Below are positions 1 through 9,247 of a stretch of 64,000 bases of DNA, one piece after another. Under the pieces are notes generated by a model that saw only the letters and a program-made list of their open reading frames with translations, did not search any database and was not told the origin of the DNA. Each line of letters opens with the position of its first letter. The first letter of the stretch is position 1. The DNA is taken from the NCBI GenBank assembly GCA_963833585.1, contig CAWHYF010000001.1, positions 558,001 through 622,000 of the forward strand. The letters are read 5' to 3'. The position numbers were made by a program, and so were the translations under genes. The stretch comes from Bog-756 sp963833585 (GTDB taxonomy: Bacteria > Actinomycetota > Acidimicrobiia > Acidimicrobiales > RAAP-2).

Positions 1-1
1 G

Positions 2-1498
2 GCGGTGCTGGTCCCGACCACCCTGCTGGCCAGTCAGCACTTCCAGACCTTCGCCGAGCGGTACGCGCCCTTCCCCCTGAGGGTGGAGCTGCTCAGCCGG
101 TTCCTGACCAACGCCCAGGCCAAGGTGGTGTTGGCCGGCCTGGCCGACGGGTCGGTGGACGTGGTGGTGGGCACCCACCGCCTGCTGGGGGAGGACGTCA
201 CCTTCAAGAAGCTGGGGCTGCTGGTGGTCGACGAGGAACAGCGGTTCGGGGTCGGCCACAAGGAGTCGATCAAGGCCATGGCCGACGGGGTGGACGTGCT
301 CACCCTCACGGCCAGTCCCATCCCCCGCACCCTCGAGATGGCGCTGACCGGGATCCGCGACCTGTCCATGGTCAACACCCCTCCGGCGGCGAGGCGTCCG
401 ATCCTCACCCACGTGGGGGAGTTCGAGGAGGCGGCCGCCTCCGAGGCCATCCGGCGGGAGCTGCTTCGCGAGGGTCAGGTGTTCTACGTCCACAACCGGG
501 TGCGGGACATCGAGGCGGTGGCCAAGCGGGTCAACGAGATGGCCCCCGAGGCCCGGGTGGCGGTGGCCCACGGCCAGATGGACGAGGGCACGCTGGAGAA
601 GGTGGTGTTCGACTTCTGGGAGGGTGCCTACGACGTACTGGTGTGCACCACCATCATCGAGTCGGGGATCGACATGCCGACGGTCAACACGCTGGTGGTG
701 GACCGGGCCGACCTCATGGGCCTGGGTCAGCTCCACCAGCTTCGAGGAAGGGTGGGGCGGGCCGGCTCGCGGGCCTACGCCTACCTGTTCCACCCGGTCG
801 ACCGGGTCCTCTCCGAGCAGGCCTACGAACGGCTCCGGACCATCGGGGACCACACCGAGCTGGGCTCCGGGTTCAAGATCGCCCTCCGGGACCTCCAGAT
901 CCGGGGGGCGGGCAACCTGCTGGGCCGGGACCAGTCGGGCCACATCGCCGCCATCGGGTACGACCTCTACGTCCAGATGGTGTCCGAAGCGGTGGCCGAC
1001 CTGAAGGGGGAGCCCCGGCCTCAGCCGGTGGAGCTCAAGTTGGACCTGCCCGACGCCGCCCACCTGCCGGCCAGCTACGTGGAGGCCGAGGACGTGCGGC
1101 TCGAGGCCTACCGGCGCCTGACGGCGGTCCGGTCCGAGGAGCAGATCGAGGACGTGCGCACCGAATGGCAGGACCGCTTCGGACCGCTCCCGGTCCCCGC
1201 CGCCGCGCTGCTGGACGTGGCCCGCCTCCGGGTGGAGTGCCTCCGGCTCGGGATCACCGAGGTGGCCGTGACCGCGCCCCGCACCGGGATGGGACGGACT
1301 GCGGACCGGGCCAGCGTGCGGCTGTTGCCCATCACCCTGCCGGCGTCGGCCGAGGTGAGGCTGCGGCGCCTGGCCCCGGGGGCCGTCTACCAGGCCGACC
1401 AGCGCCGACTGGTCATGCCGGTGGCGGTGCCGGCGATGGACGTCGGCTACGCGCCGGGCCTGGTGGCGCTGCTGGGCGACCTGGTGCCCGCGGCCTAG
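2..1498 (+). CDS. mfd: Transcription-repair coupling factor Mfd, C-terminal part (5' end outside window)
   Basis: ATP-dependent translocase that removes stalled RNA polymerase from DNA lesions and recruits the excision repair machinery. The reading frame is already open at base 2 and its first codons (AVLVPTTLLA) are the interior of the RecG-like motor, so the N-terminal UvrB-like and RNA-polymerase-interacting domains lie upstream of the window. Visible helicase motifs are DEEQRFGVGHKE (motif II), LTLTASPIPRTLEMAL (motif III, TASP in place of the usual TATP), TTIIESGIDMP (motif V) and QLHQLRGRVGRAGSRAYAY (motif VI). The remaining about 170 residues fit the C-terminal D7 domain. It stops at TAG 1496-1498, about 55 bases before the next gene on the same strand. 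Confidence 0.95.
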   Translation, partial: AVLVPTTLLASQHFQTFAERYAPFPLRVELLSRFLTNAQAKVVLAGLADGSVDVVVGTHRLLGEDVTFKKLGLLVVDEEQRFGVGHKESIKAMADGVDVLTLTASPIPRTLEMALTGIRDLSMVNTPPAARRPILTHVGEFEEAAASEAIRRELLREGQVFYVHNRVRDIEAVAKRVNEMAPEARVAVAHGQMDEGTLEKVVFDFWEGAYDVLVCTTIIESGIDMPTVNTLVVDRADLMGLGQLHQLRGRVGRAGSRAYAYLFHPVDRVLSEQAYERLRTIGDHTELGSGFKIALRDLQIRGAGNLLGRDQSGHIAAIGYDLYVQMVSEAVADLKGEPRPQPVELKLDLPDAAHLPASYVEAEDVRLEAYRRLTAVRSEEQIEDVRTEWQDRFGPLPVPAAALLDVARLRVECLRLGITEVAVTAPRTGMGRTADRASVRLLPITLPASAEVRLRRLAPGAVYQADQRRLVMPVAVPAMDVGYAPGLVALLGDLVPAA

Positions 1499-1539
1499 GA
1501 CCGCCCTCCCTCCGCTGCGGGTCCCCAGCCCGCAGCCGA

Positions 1540-1545
1540 TAGCAT
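1540..1545 (+). promoter_or_regulatory. Putative -10 box TAGCAT, leaderless start of the PPIase gene
   Basis: TAGCAT ends seven bases before the GTG at 1553, so transcription would begin at or next to the start codon and the mRNA would have no leader. There is no Shine-Dalgarno sequence in front of the GTG. This is inference from spacing alone. Confidence 0.45.
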
Positions 1546-1552
1546 CGCCGCC

Positions 1553-2686
1553 GTGAAGCGCCAACTCCCCGGGGCCGTCCTGGCCCTCGTCGTCGCCGTC
1601 GGAGTGGTCACCTCAGCCTGTGACATCACCCCACCGGCTGCATCGGCCAACGGGGACACCATCTCCACCGCCAGCTTCAACAGCCAGCTCCGCACCCTCC
1701 AGGCCACCGCAGCCGGCAGCTGTCTCCTCCAGCTGGAGAGCGCCCAGCTGGCCGCCTCGTCGGGTGAGGGCGCCGGTGGACCGGGGACCTACTCGATGGC
1801 CTTCGCCACCCGCGTGCTCAACCGCCAGGTCGGAGCCCTGCTGGCCGAGCAGTTCGCCAGATCCAAGGGGATCACCATCTCCGCGGTCGACATGGACACG
1901 GCCACCTCGGACTTCGAGGCCACCCTCAACGGGGAGATCAGCGCGGCCGTCCAGCAGGCCTCGACGTCGGGCACCATCTCGTACTGCCAGGACGCCAGCG
2001 GGTCCAGCATCACCGGGAAGGAGCTGCTGGCCGCGCTGCCCGCCGACATCCAGGCGGCCCAGGTCCGGAACCAGGCGGTGGACGAGAAGCTCCTGGCCCG
2101 GGGGGCCGACCTGTCCGATGCCGCCGTGGCGGCCTATTACAACGCCAACCGGGCCCAATTCACGATGGCCTGCGTGAGCGTCATCGCCACCGACACCCAG
2201 GCCCACGCCGACCAGCTGGTGGCCCAGATCAATGCCGGGGAGACCTTCGCCAGCGTGGCCAAGGCCAACTCCCTCGACACCCAGACCGCGCCCAACGGCG
2301 GGGCCCTGGGGTGCAACTACACCCAGGCCCAAGTGGAGCAAGCCCTGCAGGTGCAGTCGGTGACGCCGGGCCAGCCCATCGCCCCGGTGCAGGACCCCGG
2401 CACCGGCCAGTGGATCATCTACGAGGTGACCAGCCAGTCGGTGGAGCCCCTCTCGGCCGCCGCCGCGGTGGCCCGGCGTGAGCTGTTGCAGTCGACGGCC
2501 AACGTGAACCGGGTGAGCAAGGAGATCGTCGCCTTCGCCCGGACCTCCGACGTGACGGTCGACCCGCGGTACGGCACGTGGAAGCGCCTGGAGGTGGTTC
2601 CGCCGGTTTCGCCCCCGTCCGAGTTCCTCCTGGGCGCGGTGTCGGGACAGCCACCGCTGGTGAGCCGCTCGACCAGCGGTGGCTGA
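1553..2686 (+). CDS. Lipoprotein peptidyl-prolyl cis-trans isomerase (SurA/PrsA parvulin type)
   Basis: Extracytoplasmic folding factor anchored as a lipoprotein. The 377-residue protein begins with a signal peptide and a lipobox ending in TSAC (Cys about residue 23), followed by a SurA_N-like helical region (ANGDTISTASFNSQL...) and a parvulin-like rotamase region around residues 200-310 (FASVAKANSLDTQTAPNGG ALGC, then IAPVQDPGTGQWIIYEV). GTG at 1553 is chosen because it sits just before the signal peptide and a -10-like box lies at leaderless distance. The 3' end overlaps mazG by 8 bases, suggesting co-transcription. The order mfd, this lipoprotein, mazG, eno is conserved in actinobacteria. 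Confidence 0.85.
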   Translation: MKRQLPGAVLALVVAVGVVTSACDITPPAASANGDTISTASFNSQLRTLQATAAGSCLLQLESAQLAASSGEGAGGPGTYSMAFATRVLNRQVGALLAEQFARSKGITISAVDMDTATSDFEATLNGEISAAVQQASTSGTISYCQDASGSSITGKELLAALPADIQAAQVRNQAVDEKLLARGADLSDAAVAAYYNANRAQFTMACVSVIATDTQAHADQLVAQINAGETFASVAKANSLDTQTAPNGGALGCNYTQAQVEQALQVQSVTPGQPIAPVQDPGTGQWIIYEVTSQSVEPLSAAAAVARRELLQSTANVNRVSKEIVAFARTSDVTVDPRYGTWKRLEVVPPVSPPSEFLLGAVSGQPPLVSRSTSGG

Positions 2687-4148
2687 GCCCGGCGTCGCCG
2701 GTCTTGAGAGGTCGGCGACGCCGGTGACGCCGCGCATCGACGTGGTGGGGCTGGGACCGGCCGGCCCCGAGCTGGTCACCGCCGAGGCCCGTCGCCTGAT
2801 GACCGAGGCTCCCGCCGTGTTCCTCCGCACCCGCCGGCACCCGGCCGCCGTGCTCCATCCGGACGCCCCCGCCTTCGACCACCACTACGAGTCGGCGGAC
2901 ACCTTCGACCAGGTGTACCGGGCCATCGTCGACGATGTGGTGGCCGGGGCCCTGGAGGAAGGCTGGGTGGTCTACGCCGTGCCCGGTTCGCCGAACGTCG
3001 CCGAGTCCACCGTGACCCAGCTCCGGCGCCACCCGTCGGTGGTGGCCGGTGCCGTTGCCCTGCAGGTCCACCCGGCGGTCTCCTTTCTCGACCTGGCCTT
3101 CGACCGGCTGGGGATCGACCCGGTGGGGGTCGGCGTCCGCGTGGTCGACGGTGAGACCTTCGCCGTGGAGGCGGCCGGGCAACGGGGTCCGCTGCTGGTC
3201 GCCCAGTGTTGGAGCACCTCGGTCCTGTCGGCGATCAAGCTCTCGGTCGACGAGGGGCCGAGTGAGCCGGTGGTGGTCCTCCACCATCTGGGCCTCGAGG
3301 ACGAACGGGTGGCGGAAGTGGCGTGGGACGACCTGGACCGGTCCTTCCTCCCCGACCATCTGACCTCCCTGTGGATCCCGCACCTGGCCGCACCGGTGGC
3401 GTCGGACCTGGTCCGGCTGGACGAGCTGGTCCACACCCTCCGGGAGCAGTGCCCCTGGGACCGGCGGCAGACCCACGGCTCCCTGGCTCGGCACCTGCTC
3501 GAAGAGTCCTACGAGGTCCTGGAGGCCATCGACGCCTTGGCCGAGGTGGACGCCCGGACCGAACCGGAGGTGGGCCCGGCTGACGAGGAGCGGGCCGTGG
3601 CCCATCTCGAGGAGGAGTTGGGCGACCTGCTGTTCCAGGTGTACTTCCACGCCACCTTGGCCGCCGAGGCCGGGCGGTTCACCCTGGCCGATGTGGCGCG
3701 GGGGGTGCATGACAAGTTGGTCGCTCGCCATCCGCACGTCTTCGGTGACGTGAGGGTGGAGACGCCCGATGACGCGGCCGCCAGTTGGGAGGCACTGAAG
3801 CTGGCGGAGAAGGGACGGAGCAGTGTGACCGAAGGGATTCCCACCGCGCTGCCGTCCCTGGCCCTGGCGGCCAAGTTGCAGCGGAAGGCCCTCGCCGTCG
3901 GCATGGTGCTCCCCGGGTTGGCCGACGAGGCGGCCCGGGTGGCCGAGCGGGTGGGTCGGCTGGCTTCGGCCGAGGGCCCGGACCCCGCCGTGGTCGACGG
4001 AGCGGGGGGCACCGGCGGCGGGGCGGAGGTCATCGGGGACCTGCTGTTCTCGTTGGCCGGTGTGGCCCGAATGCTCGGCGTCGACCCGGAGACCGCGCTC
4101 CGGGTCCGGGCCGGCCACTTCCGCACCATGGTGGAAGCCAGGGGCTGA
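2679..4148 (+). CDS. mazG: Nucleoside triphosphate pyrophosphohydrolase MazG with N-terminal tetrapyrrole-methylase-like domain
   Basis: House-cleaning enzyme hydrolysing (d)NTPs to monophosphates and pyrophosphate. The 489 residues contain two parts. Residues about 10-230 resemble the SAM-dependent tetrapyrrole methylase fold seen in YabN-type fusions (DVVGLGPAGPELVTAEA, then VYAVPGSPNVAEST). Residues about 245-400 are a MazG domain, with CPWDRRQTHGSL, the metal-binding EExxE at 275-279 (EESYE) and EELGDLLFQVYFHA, and ending in a second partial MazG helix pair (EVIGDLLFSLAGVAR). The start GTG at 2679 overlaps the preceding gene by 8 bases. Length and architecture match Bacillus YabN-like proteins. 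Confidence 0.93.
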   Translation: MAEPGVAGLERSATPVTPRIDVVGLGPAGPELVTAEARRLMTEAPAVFLRTRRHPAAVLHPDAPAFDHHYESADTFDQVYRAIVDDVVAGALEEGWVVYAVPGSPNVAESTVTQLRRHPSVVAGAVALQVHPAVSFLDLAFDRLGIDPVGVGVRVVDGETFAVEAAGQRGPLLVAQCWSTSVLSAIKLSVDEGPSEPVVVLHHLGLEDERVAEVAWDDLDRSFLPDHLTSLWIPHLAAPVASDLVRLDELVHTLREQCPWDRRQTHGSLARHLLEESYEVLEAIDALAEVDARTEPEVGPADEERAVAHLEEELGDLLFQVYFHATLAAEAGRFTLADVARGVHDKLVARHPHVFGDVRVETPDDAAASWEALKLAEKGRSSVTEGIPTALPSLALAAKLQRKALAVGMVLPGLADEAARVAERVGRLASAEGPDPAVVDGAGGTGGGAEVIGDLLFSLAGVARMLGVDPETALRVRAGHFRTMVEARG

Positions 4149-4206
4149 GCCCGGAGGCCGATGGCCGCGGACCGGTGAATGCCCTGGTCTGAAAGGTCGC
4201 GGATGG

Positions 4207-4233
4207 TAGCTTTTTCGACACAGTCGACAGGAG
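4207..4233 (+). promoter_or_regulatory. Putative eno promoter -10 (TAGCTT) and Shine-Dalgarno AGGAG
   Basis: TAGCTT at 4207-4212 is a plausible actinobacterial -10 box. AGGAG at 4229-4233 lies 11 bases before the GTG at 4245 and decides the enolase start. An in-frame GTG-like start at 4179 would add 22 residues with no counterpart in enolases. Confidence 0.5.
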
Positions 4234-4244
4234 TGCTACCCACC

Positions 4245-5534
4245 GTGAGCTTCATCGAACAGGTCATCGGCCGTGAGGTCCTCGACTCGCGCGGCAACCC
4301 GACCGTGGAGGTCGAAGTGGTGCTGGACTCGGGGGCCGCCGGGCGGGCCATCGTCCCGTCGGGCGCCTCCACCGGCTCGTTCGAGGCCGTTGAACTTCGG
4401 GACGGCGGCGATCGCTATCTCGGCAAGGGGGTGCTCCAAGCGGCGGCCAACGTCAACGGCGAGATGGCTGAGATCCTCGACGGGATGGATGCGTTCGACC
4501 AACGCCGGGTGGACCTGGCCCTGATCGACGCCGACGGCACCCCCAACAAGGGACGGCTCGGGGCCAACGCCATCCTCGGGGTGTCACTGGCCACGGCCCG
4601 GGCGGCGGCCGACGAATTGGGCTTGCCCCTCTACCGCTACGTGGGGGGCGCCGGGGCCCACCTACTGCCGGTGCCGATGATGAACGTCGTCAATGGGGGC
4701 GTGCACGCCGACAACTCGATCGACCTGCAGGAGTTCATGATCATGCCGGTGGGGGCGGCTTCGTACTCGGAGGGGCTCCGGTGGGGGGTCGAGACCTACC
4801 ACTCGCTGGCCCGGGTGCTGAAGGGGCGGGGACTGTCCACCACGGTCGGGGACGAAGGGGGCTTCGCCCCCGACCTCCCCTCCAACGAGGAGGCGGTGAA
4901 GATCCTGGTGGAGGCCATCGAGTCGGCCGGACGAGTGCCGGGCCAGGAGATCGCCATCGCCATGGACCCGGCCACCAGCGAGTTGTACGAGGACGGGAGC
5001 TACGTGCTGGCGGGGGAGGGGCGGAGCCTCTCGCCGGCCGAAATGGTCGAGTACTGGGTGGACTTGGTCGGTCGCTACCCGATCGTCTCCATCGAGGACG
5101 GCATGGCCGAGGACGACTGGGAGGGCTGGGCTGCCTTGACCGAGGCCCTCGGCGGGAAGGTCCAGCTGGTGGGGGACGACCTGTTCGTGACCAACGAGGA
5201 GCGCCTCCGGCGGGGCATCGAGGCGGGCACGGCCAACTCCGTGCTGATCAAGGTCAACCAGATCGGGACGCTCACCGAGACCCTGGGCACCATGGCGCTG
5301 GCCACGCGCTCCGGCTACTCGTGTGTGATGTCCCATCGCTCGGGGGAGACCGAGGACACCACCATCGCCGACCTGGCGGTGGCCACCAACTGCGGTCAGA
5401 TCAAGACCGGGGCTCCAGCCCGTTCCGATCGGGTGGCCAAGTACAACCAGCTACTTCGCATCGAAGAGCAACTGGGTGAGTCGGCGGCGTACCGAGGTGG
5501 CGAGGCGCTGTCTTCCTGGAGACCGTCGGCGTGA
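4245..5534 (+). CDS. eno: Enolase (phosphopyruvate hydratase)
   Basis: Cytoplasmic glycolytic enzyme converting 2-phosphoglycerate to phosphoenolpyruvate. Starting at GTG 4245 the protein is 429 residues, the normal bacterial length, and begins SFIEQVIGREVLDSRGNPT. Conserved blocks are IVPSGASTGSFEAVELRD, GDEGGFAPDL (202-211, containing the catalytic Glu of the family), SIEDGMAEDDWEGW, the signature VLIKVNQIGT with catalytic Lys336, and MSHRSGETEDTTIADLAV. The 3' end overlaps the FtsB-like gene by 4 bases (GTGA), so the two are probably co-transcribed. Confidence 0.98.
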   Translation: MSFIEQVIGREVLDSRGNPTVEVEVVLDSGAAGRAIVPSGASTGSFEAVELRDGGDRYLGKGVLQAAANVNGEMAEILDGMDAFDQRRVDLALIDADGTPNKGRLGANAILGVSLATARAAADELGLPLYRYVGGAGAHLLPVPMMNVVNGGVHADNSIDLQEFMIMPVGAASYSEGLRWGVETYHSLARVLKGRGLSTTVGDEGGFAPDLPSNEEAVKILVEAIESAGRVPGQEIAIAMDPATSELYEDGSYVLAGEGRSLSPAEMVEYWVDLVGRYPIVSIEDGMAEDDWEGWAALTEALGGKVQLVGDDLFVTNEERLRRGIEAGTANSVLIKVNQIGTLTETLGTMALATRSGYSCVMSHRSGETEDTTIADLAVATNCGQIKTGAPARSDRVAKYNQLLRIEEQLGESAAYRGGEALSSWRPSA

Positions 5535-7272
5535 GCAGCCGGGTGCACGCCCGCACGCGTAAGGGGAAGGCCGGCGGCGCACCCCGGACCTTCACCGCCG
5601 CCGACGGCCTGAGCGGCACCACCGAGACCGAGCTGGCCCGGCGGGCCGAGATCACCGCCAGGGCCATGGCGTCGGCCGAGCGCAAGCGGTCGCGGTCGGC
5701 CCGGCCCAGCAGGGTGCAGCGGCCATCAGCCGCCATCGAGGCGCTCCCTGCCGTGGCGCTCCCGGCGCGCCAGGAGGCGCCGAAGGGACCGGTGGAACAC
5801 GCGCCGGATACGGCCTCCTCGTCCCGCTGGTCGCTGAAGCTTCCCATCCCGTCCTTGGCCGTCCCGGCGCGATCCGGGCGGGATGCGGATGGAAGGCCGC
5901 CCCGAGTGTTCAAGCTCCCACCGGAGACGAAGTCGGACCCGGGACCGGTGAGTCCTTCGGGCGCCGGGACGGAGCCGTCGACATCGCCATCGATGTCGAC
6001 GAACCTGCGAGCGCCGGAGGCCTGGCTCACTGCAGCCGAGGCCGCAGAGCCCGAGGCCGCAGAGCCCGAGGCCGGTGCAACTGAGGCCGCAGAGCCCGAG
6101 GCGGCAAGCCCGAGGCGGCAGAGCCCGAGGCGGCAGAGAATGCGGCCCCGGGGGCCGGCGCCCCTCCGGCCCCACCCCCAAGGTCGCCTCGATCCCTCTG
6201 GGCCAAGCTGGCCACCTCGGTCGCGGCCCCCGGGTCACCCCGGCCCGCTTCCGGTACGGGAACGCCCACCTCCCCACCGGCGGAGGTCACCGAGCCCCGT
6301 CCGGCGGCGGCCAAGGACCGGCCGGACGGGGCCGACCCGGCGGAGTCGGAGGCCGTCCCCCCGGGAAGCGATCCTGTCGTTCCAGCCGCGCCCCTGTCCA
6401 CCGTGCCGAGCCCCGAGTCGATCCCGACGTCGCCACGGTCGCCCAAAGGCGGGAGTCGGTGGCGCCGGCCTTCCGGAAGGCGGCCGGCGACGGCTGACCG
6501 GCCCCCCACCGATCGGACCAGGCCGGCGTCGGGCCCCGGCATGGGTACCGGGCACCGCCGCGTGGGCGTGCCGCTCCTCCGTCGCACGGCACCGGGAGCG
6601 GGGCCCACAGGCAGCGACTCGACCTCAGCCGGCACCGCCCGCCGGCCGCCGAAGAACTCCTCGGCCGACGCCAAGAAGAAGCCGGCCAAGAAGGCAGCGG
6701 CCAAGAAGAAGCCGGCCAAGCAACGCACCCCGGCAACCCCCGAGGCTCGACGCCGGCGGATTCCGGTGGCGGTCGCCGCGGTCTTCGCCCTCGCCGTGCT
6801 GGGGACCAGTTTCCCGCTCTCGGCCCTGCTCTCCCAGCACCACCAGCTGTCCGCGGCCGGCGCCCAGCTGGCCCAGCTCCAGCGGGAGAATCGGGCCCTG
6901 ACCCAGCAGAGGCAGGCGCTGGACTCGAGCGTGGCCATCACCCAGCTGGCCCGAGGGGACTACCAGATGGTGTCTCGGGGTCAGACCCTCTACGACGTGC
7001 TGCCGTCGTCAACCAAGACCGGGACCACCACTCCCGGTTCGCCGACCGGTGGGGATCCGGGCAATCAGCCGCTGGTGGCCCCGGCCAACGCACCGGACCT
7101 CTCGCCCCAGCCGGGACAGCCCCAGCCGATCCCCACGTCGACCGCGGCGGCCGTCGCCGGTGCATCCGCCCGGGCCCGGGCCTCGGGGACGTCAGCGGGC
7201 AACTCCTCGACGGGGTCCACCCCCTCCACCTTCTGGGGCCGCGTCACCGACACCCTCGAATTCTGGAAGTGA
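5531..7272 (+). CDS. Septum formation initiator FtsB/DivIC family, long N-terminal extension, one apparent frameshift
   Basis: Divisome protein of the FtsB/DivIC family. The first segment (5531 to about 6105) is low-complexity and ends in a 15-base tandem repeat encoding AEPEA. In the fourth unit the sequence reads GCGGCAAGCC where GCGGCAGAGCC is expected. Restoring one base near 6106 moves translation into the frame that stays open to 7272. That frame carries Pro/Ala-rich sequence, a Lys-rich run (KKKPAKKAAAKKKPAK, about 6670-6717), one membrane segment (about 6760-6832, PVAVAAVFALAVLGTSFPL), a coiled coil (QLSAAGAQLAQLQRENRALT) and the DivIC-like end ARGDYQMVSRGQTLYDVLP. Position between eno and DUF501 is canonical for this family. 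The cytoplasmic extension of about 400 residues is unusual. Confidence 0.82.
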
Positions 7273-7757
7273 GCCAGGGCCCGGCCAGCGGGTCGGCCCG
7301 GGACGGTGGTCACCAAGCCGACATCCGCGCCGTCACCGAGCTGCTCGGCCGACGTCCCGCCGGGGGATTCGAGGTGGTGGTGCGAGCCGGCGACGGTCGA
7401 CCTGCGGTGATCGCCAATGCCCCGTTCCTGTTCGACGGCACGCCGATGCCCACCCGCTACTGGCTGGTCGACCCCACCCTCCGGGACGAGGTGAGCCGAC
7501 TCGAGTCGACCGGCGGTGTGCGCCAGGCCGAAGCCGCGGTTCCCGCGGACAAGATCGAACACGCCCATGCCCGGTACGCCGTGGAGCGGGACTCCCTGAT
7601 CAGCCCCGACCACCGGGGCCCACGCCCGTCAGGCGGCGTGGGGGGAACCCGACGCGGGGTGAAGTGCCTCCACGCCCACCTGGCCTGGTGGTTGACCGGA
7701 GCCGACGATCCGGTGGGGGAATGGACCGCCCAACGGATCGGGTTGCATCCGTCGTAG
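7269..7757 (+). CDS. DUF501 family protein
   Basis: A 162-residue protein of the DUF501 family, whose function is not established. Recognisable blocks are LLGRRPAGGFEVVVR, APFLFDGTPMPTRYWLVDP, and the end RRGVKCLHAHLAWWLTGADDPVGEW. It starts with a GTG overlapping the stop codon of the FtsB-like gene by 4 bases and lies upstream of ppx, exactly the place DUF501 occupies in other actinobacteria. No membrane segment or signal peptide is seen. Confidence 0.9.
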   Translation: MSQGPASGSARDGGHQADIRAVTELLGRRPAGGFEVVVRAGDGRPAVIANAPFLFDGTPMPTRYWLVDPTLRDEVSRLESTGGVRQAEAAVPADKIEHAHARYAVERDSLISPDHRGPRPSGGVGGTRRGVKCLHAHLAWWLTGADDPVGEWTAQRIGLHPS

Positions 7758-8021
7758 TCCCTCGGGCGGTGCGGCCGGTCTCGGTCCCGGCGTCCGGTTG
7801 GGCCCGTCGGTGAGGGTGGCGGCACCGGGGACGGGAACTCCCGCCGGACGGTGGTCAGGGGTGGGCTCCCGGAGCCACGAGATGGCTACACCGGCGACAA
7901 GGAGCACGATCGTCACCACCACCAGGATGGCGAACGCCCAGCCGGCGAGCCGGTACGCCTGATCTCTCCTGACCGGAGCGACCGCCTCCGGCTCGTCGTC
8001 GCGAGGGTCGGCGCTACTCAC
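7629..8021 (-). CDS. Putative small single-pass membrane protein, antisense to the DUF501 3' end
   Basis: Open frame of 130 codons starting at GTG 8021. The N-terminal 28 residues are acidic, then a clear membrane helix follows (GWAFAILVVVTIVLLVAGVAISWL, about residues 27-50), then a Pro/Arg-rich tail. The tail overlaps DUF501 in the opposite direction for 129 bases, so the genuine C-terminus could be shorter, for example if a base is missing near 7800. The helix-coding part fills most of the otherwise empty 7758-8106 interval. I do not recognise a family. Confidence 0.42.
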   Translation of the reverse strand: MSSADPRDDEPEAVAPVRRDQAYRLAGWAFAILVVVTIVLLVAGVAISWLREPTPDHRPAGVPVPGAATLTDGPNRTPGPRPAAPPEGLRRMQPDPLGGPFPHRIVGSGQPPGQVGVEALHPASGSPHAA

Positions 8022-8106
8022 TCCCTGATCATCGCACCGGCGAGCCCTCGTTCTCCGAACGAGGGGAGGGGTGGTCGGTGCGCGACCTGCGTGCTAGCAA
8101 GGACGG

Positions 8107-9033
8107 ATGGATCGAGTCGAACCGGTGGCTGCCATCGACTGCGGGACCAACTCGACCCGCCTCCTCGTGGTCGATGCCGACAGGTCTCCACTCGAGCGTC
8201 TGATGCAGATCACTCGACTGGGTGCCGGTGTGGACTCGACCGGGCAATTGGCGCCCGAAGCCGTCGAACGCTGCGTGTCGGTGTTGCGGGAGTATCGCCA
8301 GATCATGGACAAATACGGTGTGGCCAAGGGGCGACTGGTCGCCACTTCGGCCACCCGGGACGCGTCGAACGGCGCCGAGTTCCTGTCGGCAGCCCACAAG
8401 GTCACCGGTCTGGAGCCGGAGCTGCTGACCGGCCCGGACGAAGGCCGACTGGCGATGGCCGGAGCGGTCTCCGACCTCGAGGGTGACCCCGGGCCATTTC
8501 TGATCCTCGACATCGGTGGAGGGTCGACCGAGCTCGTGGCCGGATCCGGACACGACGATCCGGACCTCTCGGTGGAGTCGCTACAGGTCGGATGCGTGCG
8601 GATCACCGAACGCTATCTGGCCTCCGACCCACCGGCCCCCAACGAGCTCCGCGAGGCCGAGGCGTTCGTCAACGAGTTGCTGGAAGCGGCCATTGCCGAG
8701 CACCCCCGCTTCCTCGCCGCCCACCGTTTGGTCGGCCTGGCCGGGACCGTGACCACACTGGCCTCGCTCAACCTGGGGCTGGAGGTCTACGACCTCGACC
8801 AGGTGCATCACGCCGTCCTGAGGGCCGGTGACGTCTACGACTGGTACCGGACACTGGCCGCCGAGGTCCGCGAGGCCCGCCTGGACCGGGCCGGCATGGT
8901 GCCGGGCCGGGAGGACGTCATCGTCGGGGGGGCACTGATCCTGGCCATGGTGATGACCCGGTTCGGGCTCGACGAGTGCCTGGTCTCCGAGGCGGACATC
9001 CTGGATGGCATGGTGGCCGAGCTCCTGGACTGA
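8107..9033 (+). CDS. ppx: Exopolyphosphatase / guanosine pentaphosphate phosphatase family (Ppx/GppA)
   Basis: Removes terminal phosphates from polyphosphate or converts pppGpp to ppGpp. The 308-residue protein has the ASKHA-fold phosphate loops AIDCGTNSTRLL (residues 9-20) and DIGGGSTEL (135-143), ATSATRDASNG between them, and GLAGTVTTLASL further on. It is the short actinobacterial form lacking the HD-like C-terminal domain of E. coli Ppx. A TAGCAA hexamer at 8095-8100, six bases before the ATG, suggests a near-leaderless transcript. Substrate choice between polyphosphate and pppGpp cannot be read from the sequence. Confidence 0.93.
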   Translation: MDRVEPVAAIDCGTNSTRLLVVDADRSPLERLMQITRLGAGVDSTGQLAPEAVERCVSVLREYRQIMDKYGVAKGRLVATSATRDASNGAEFLSAAHKVTGLEPELLTGPDEGRLAMAGAVSDLEGDPGPFLILDIGGGSTELVAGSGHDDPDLSVESLQVGCVRITERYLASDPPAPNELREAEAFVNELLEAAIAEHPRFLAAHRLVGLAGTVTTLASLNLGLEVYDLDQVHHAVLRAGDVYDWYRTLAAEVREARLDRAGMVPGREDVIVGGALILAMVMTRFGLDECLVSEADILDGMVAELLD

Positions 9034-9247
9034 ACGGTGCCATCGGCCAGGGAGGGTCCCAGGTCACCGACGGCAGCGGAGGGCGCGAGCTGGGCGCCGC
9101 TGAGCCCCACAGGGCCGTCGAAGCCATGGTCGGGGTACCTGGTGGCGCCGGGAGCCGGTGCTAACCTCAGCCAGGAATGCGACGTCGTTCCATCGCCCAG
9201 AATGCCATCGTCGTCATCCGCGCCCCGCTGTTTCGGACCCCCACTCC

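Noticed and set aside
5531..6901. A separate 456-residue protein ending at 6901
   Set aside because: After about 6105 this frame is Arg/Pro-rich noise. The real product switches frame into the FtsB-like gene.
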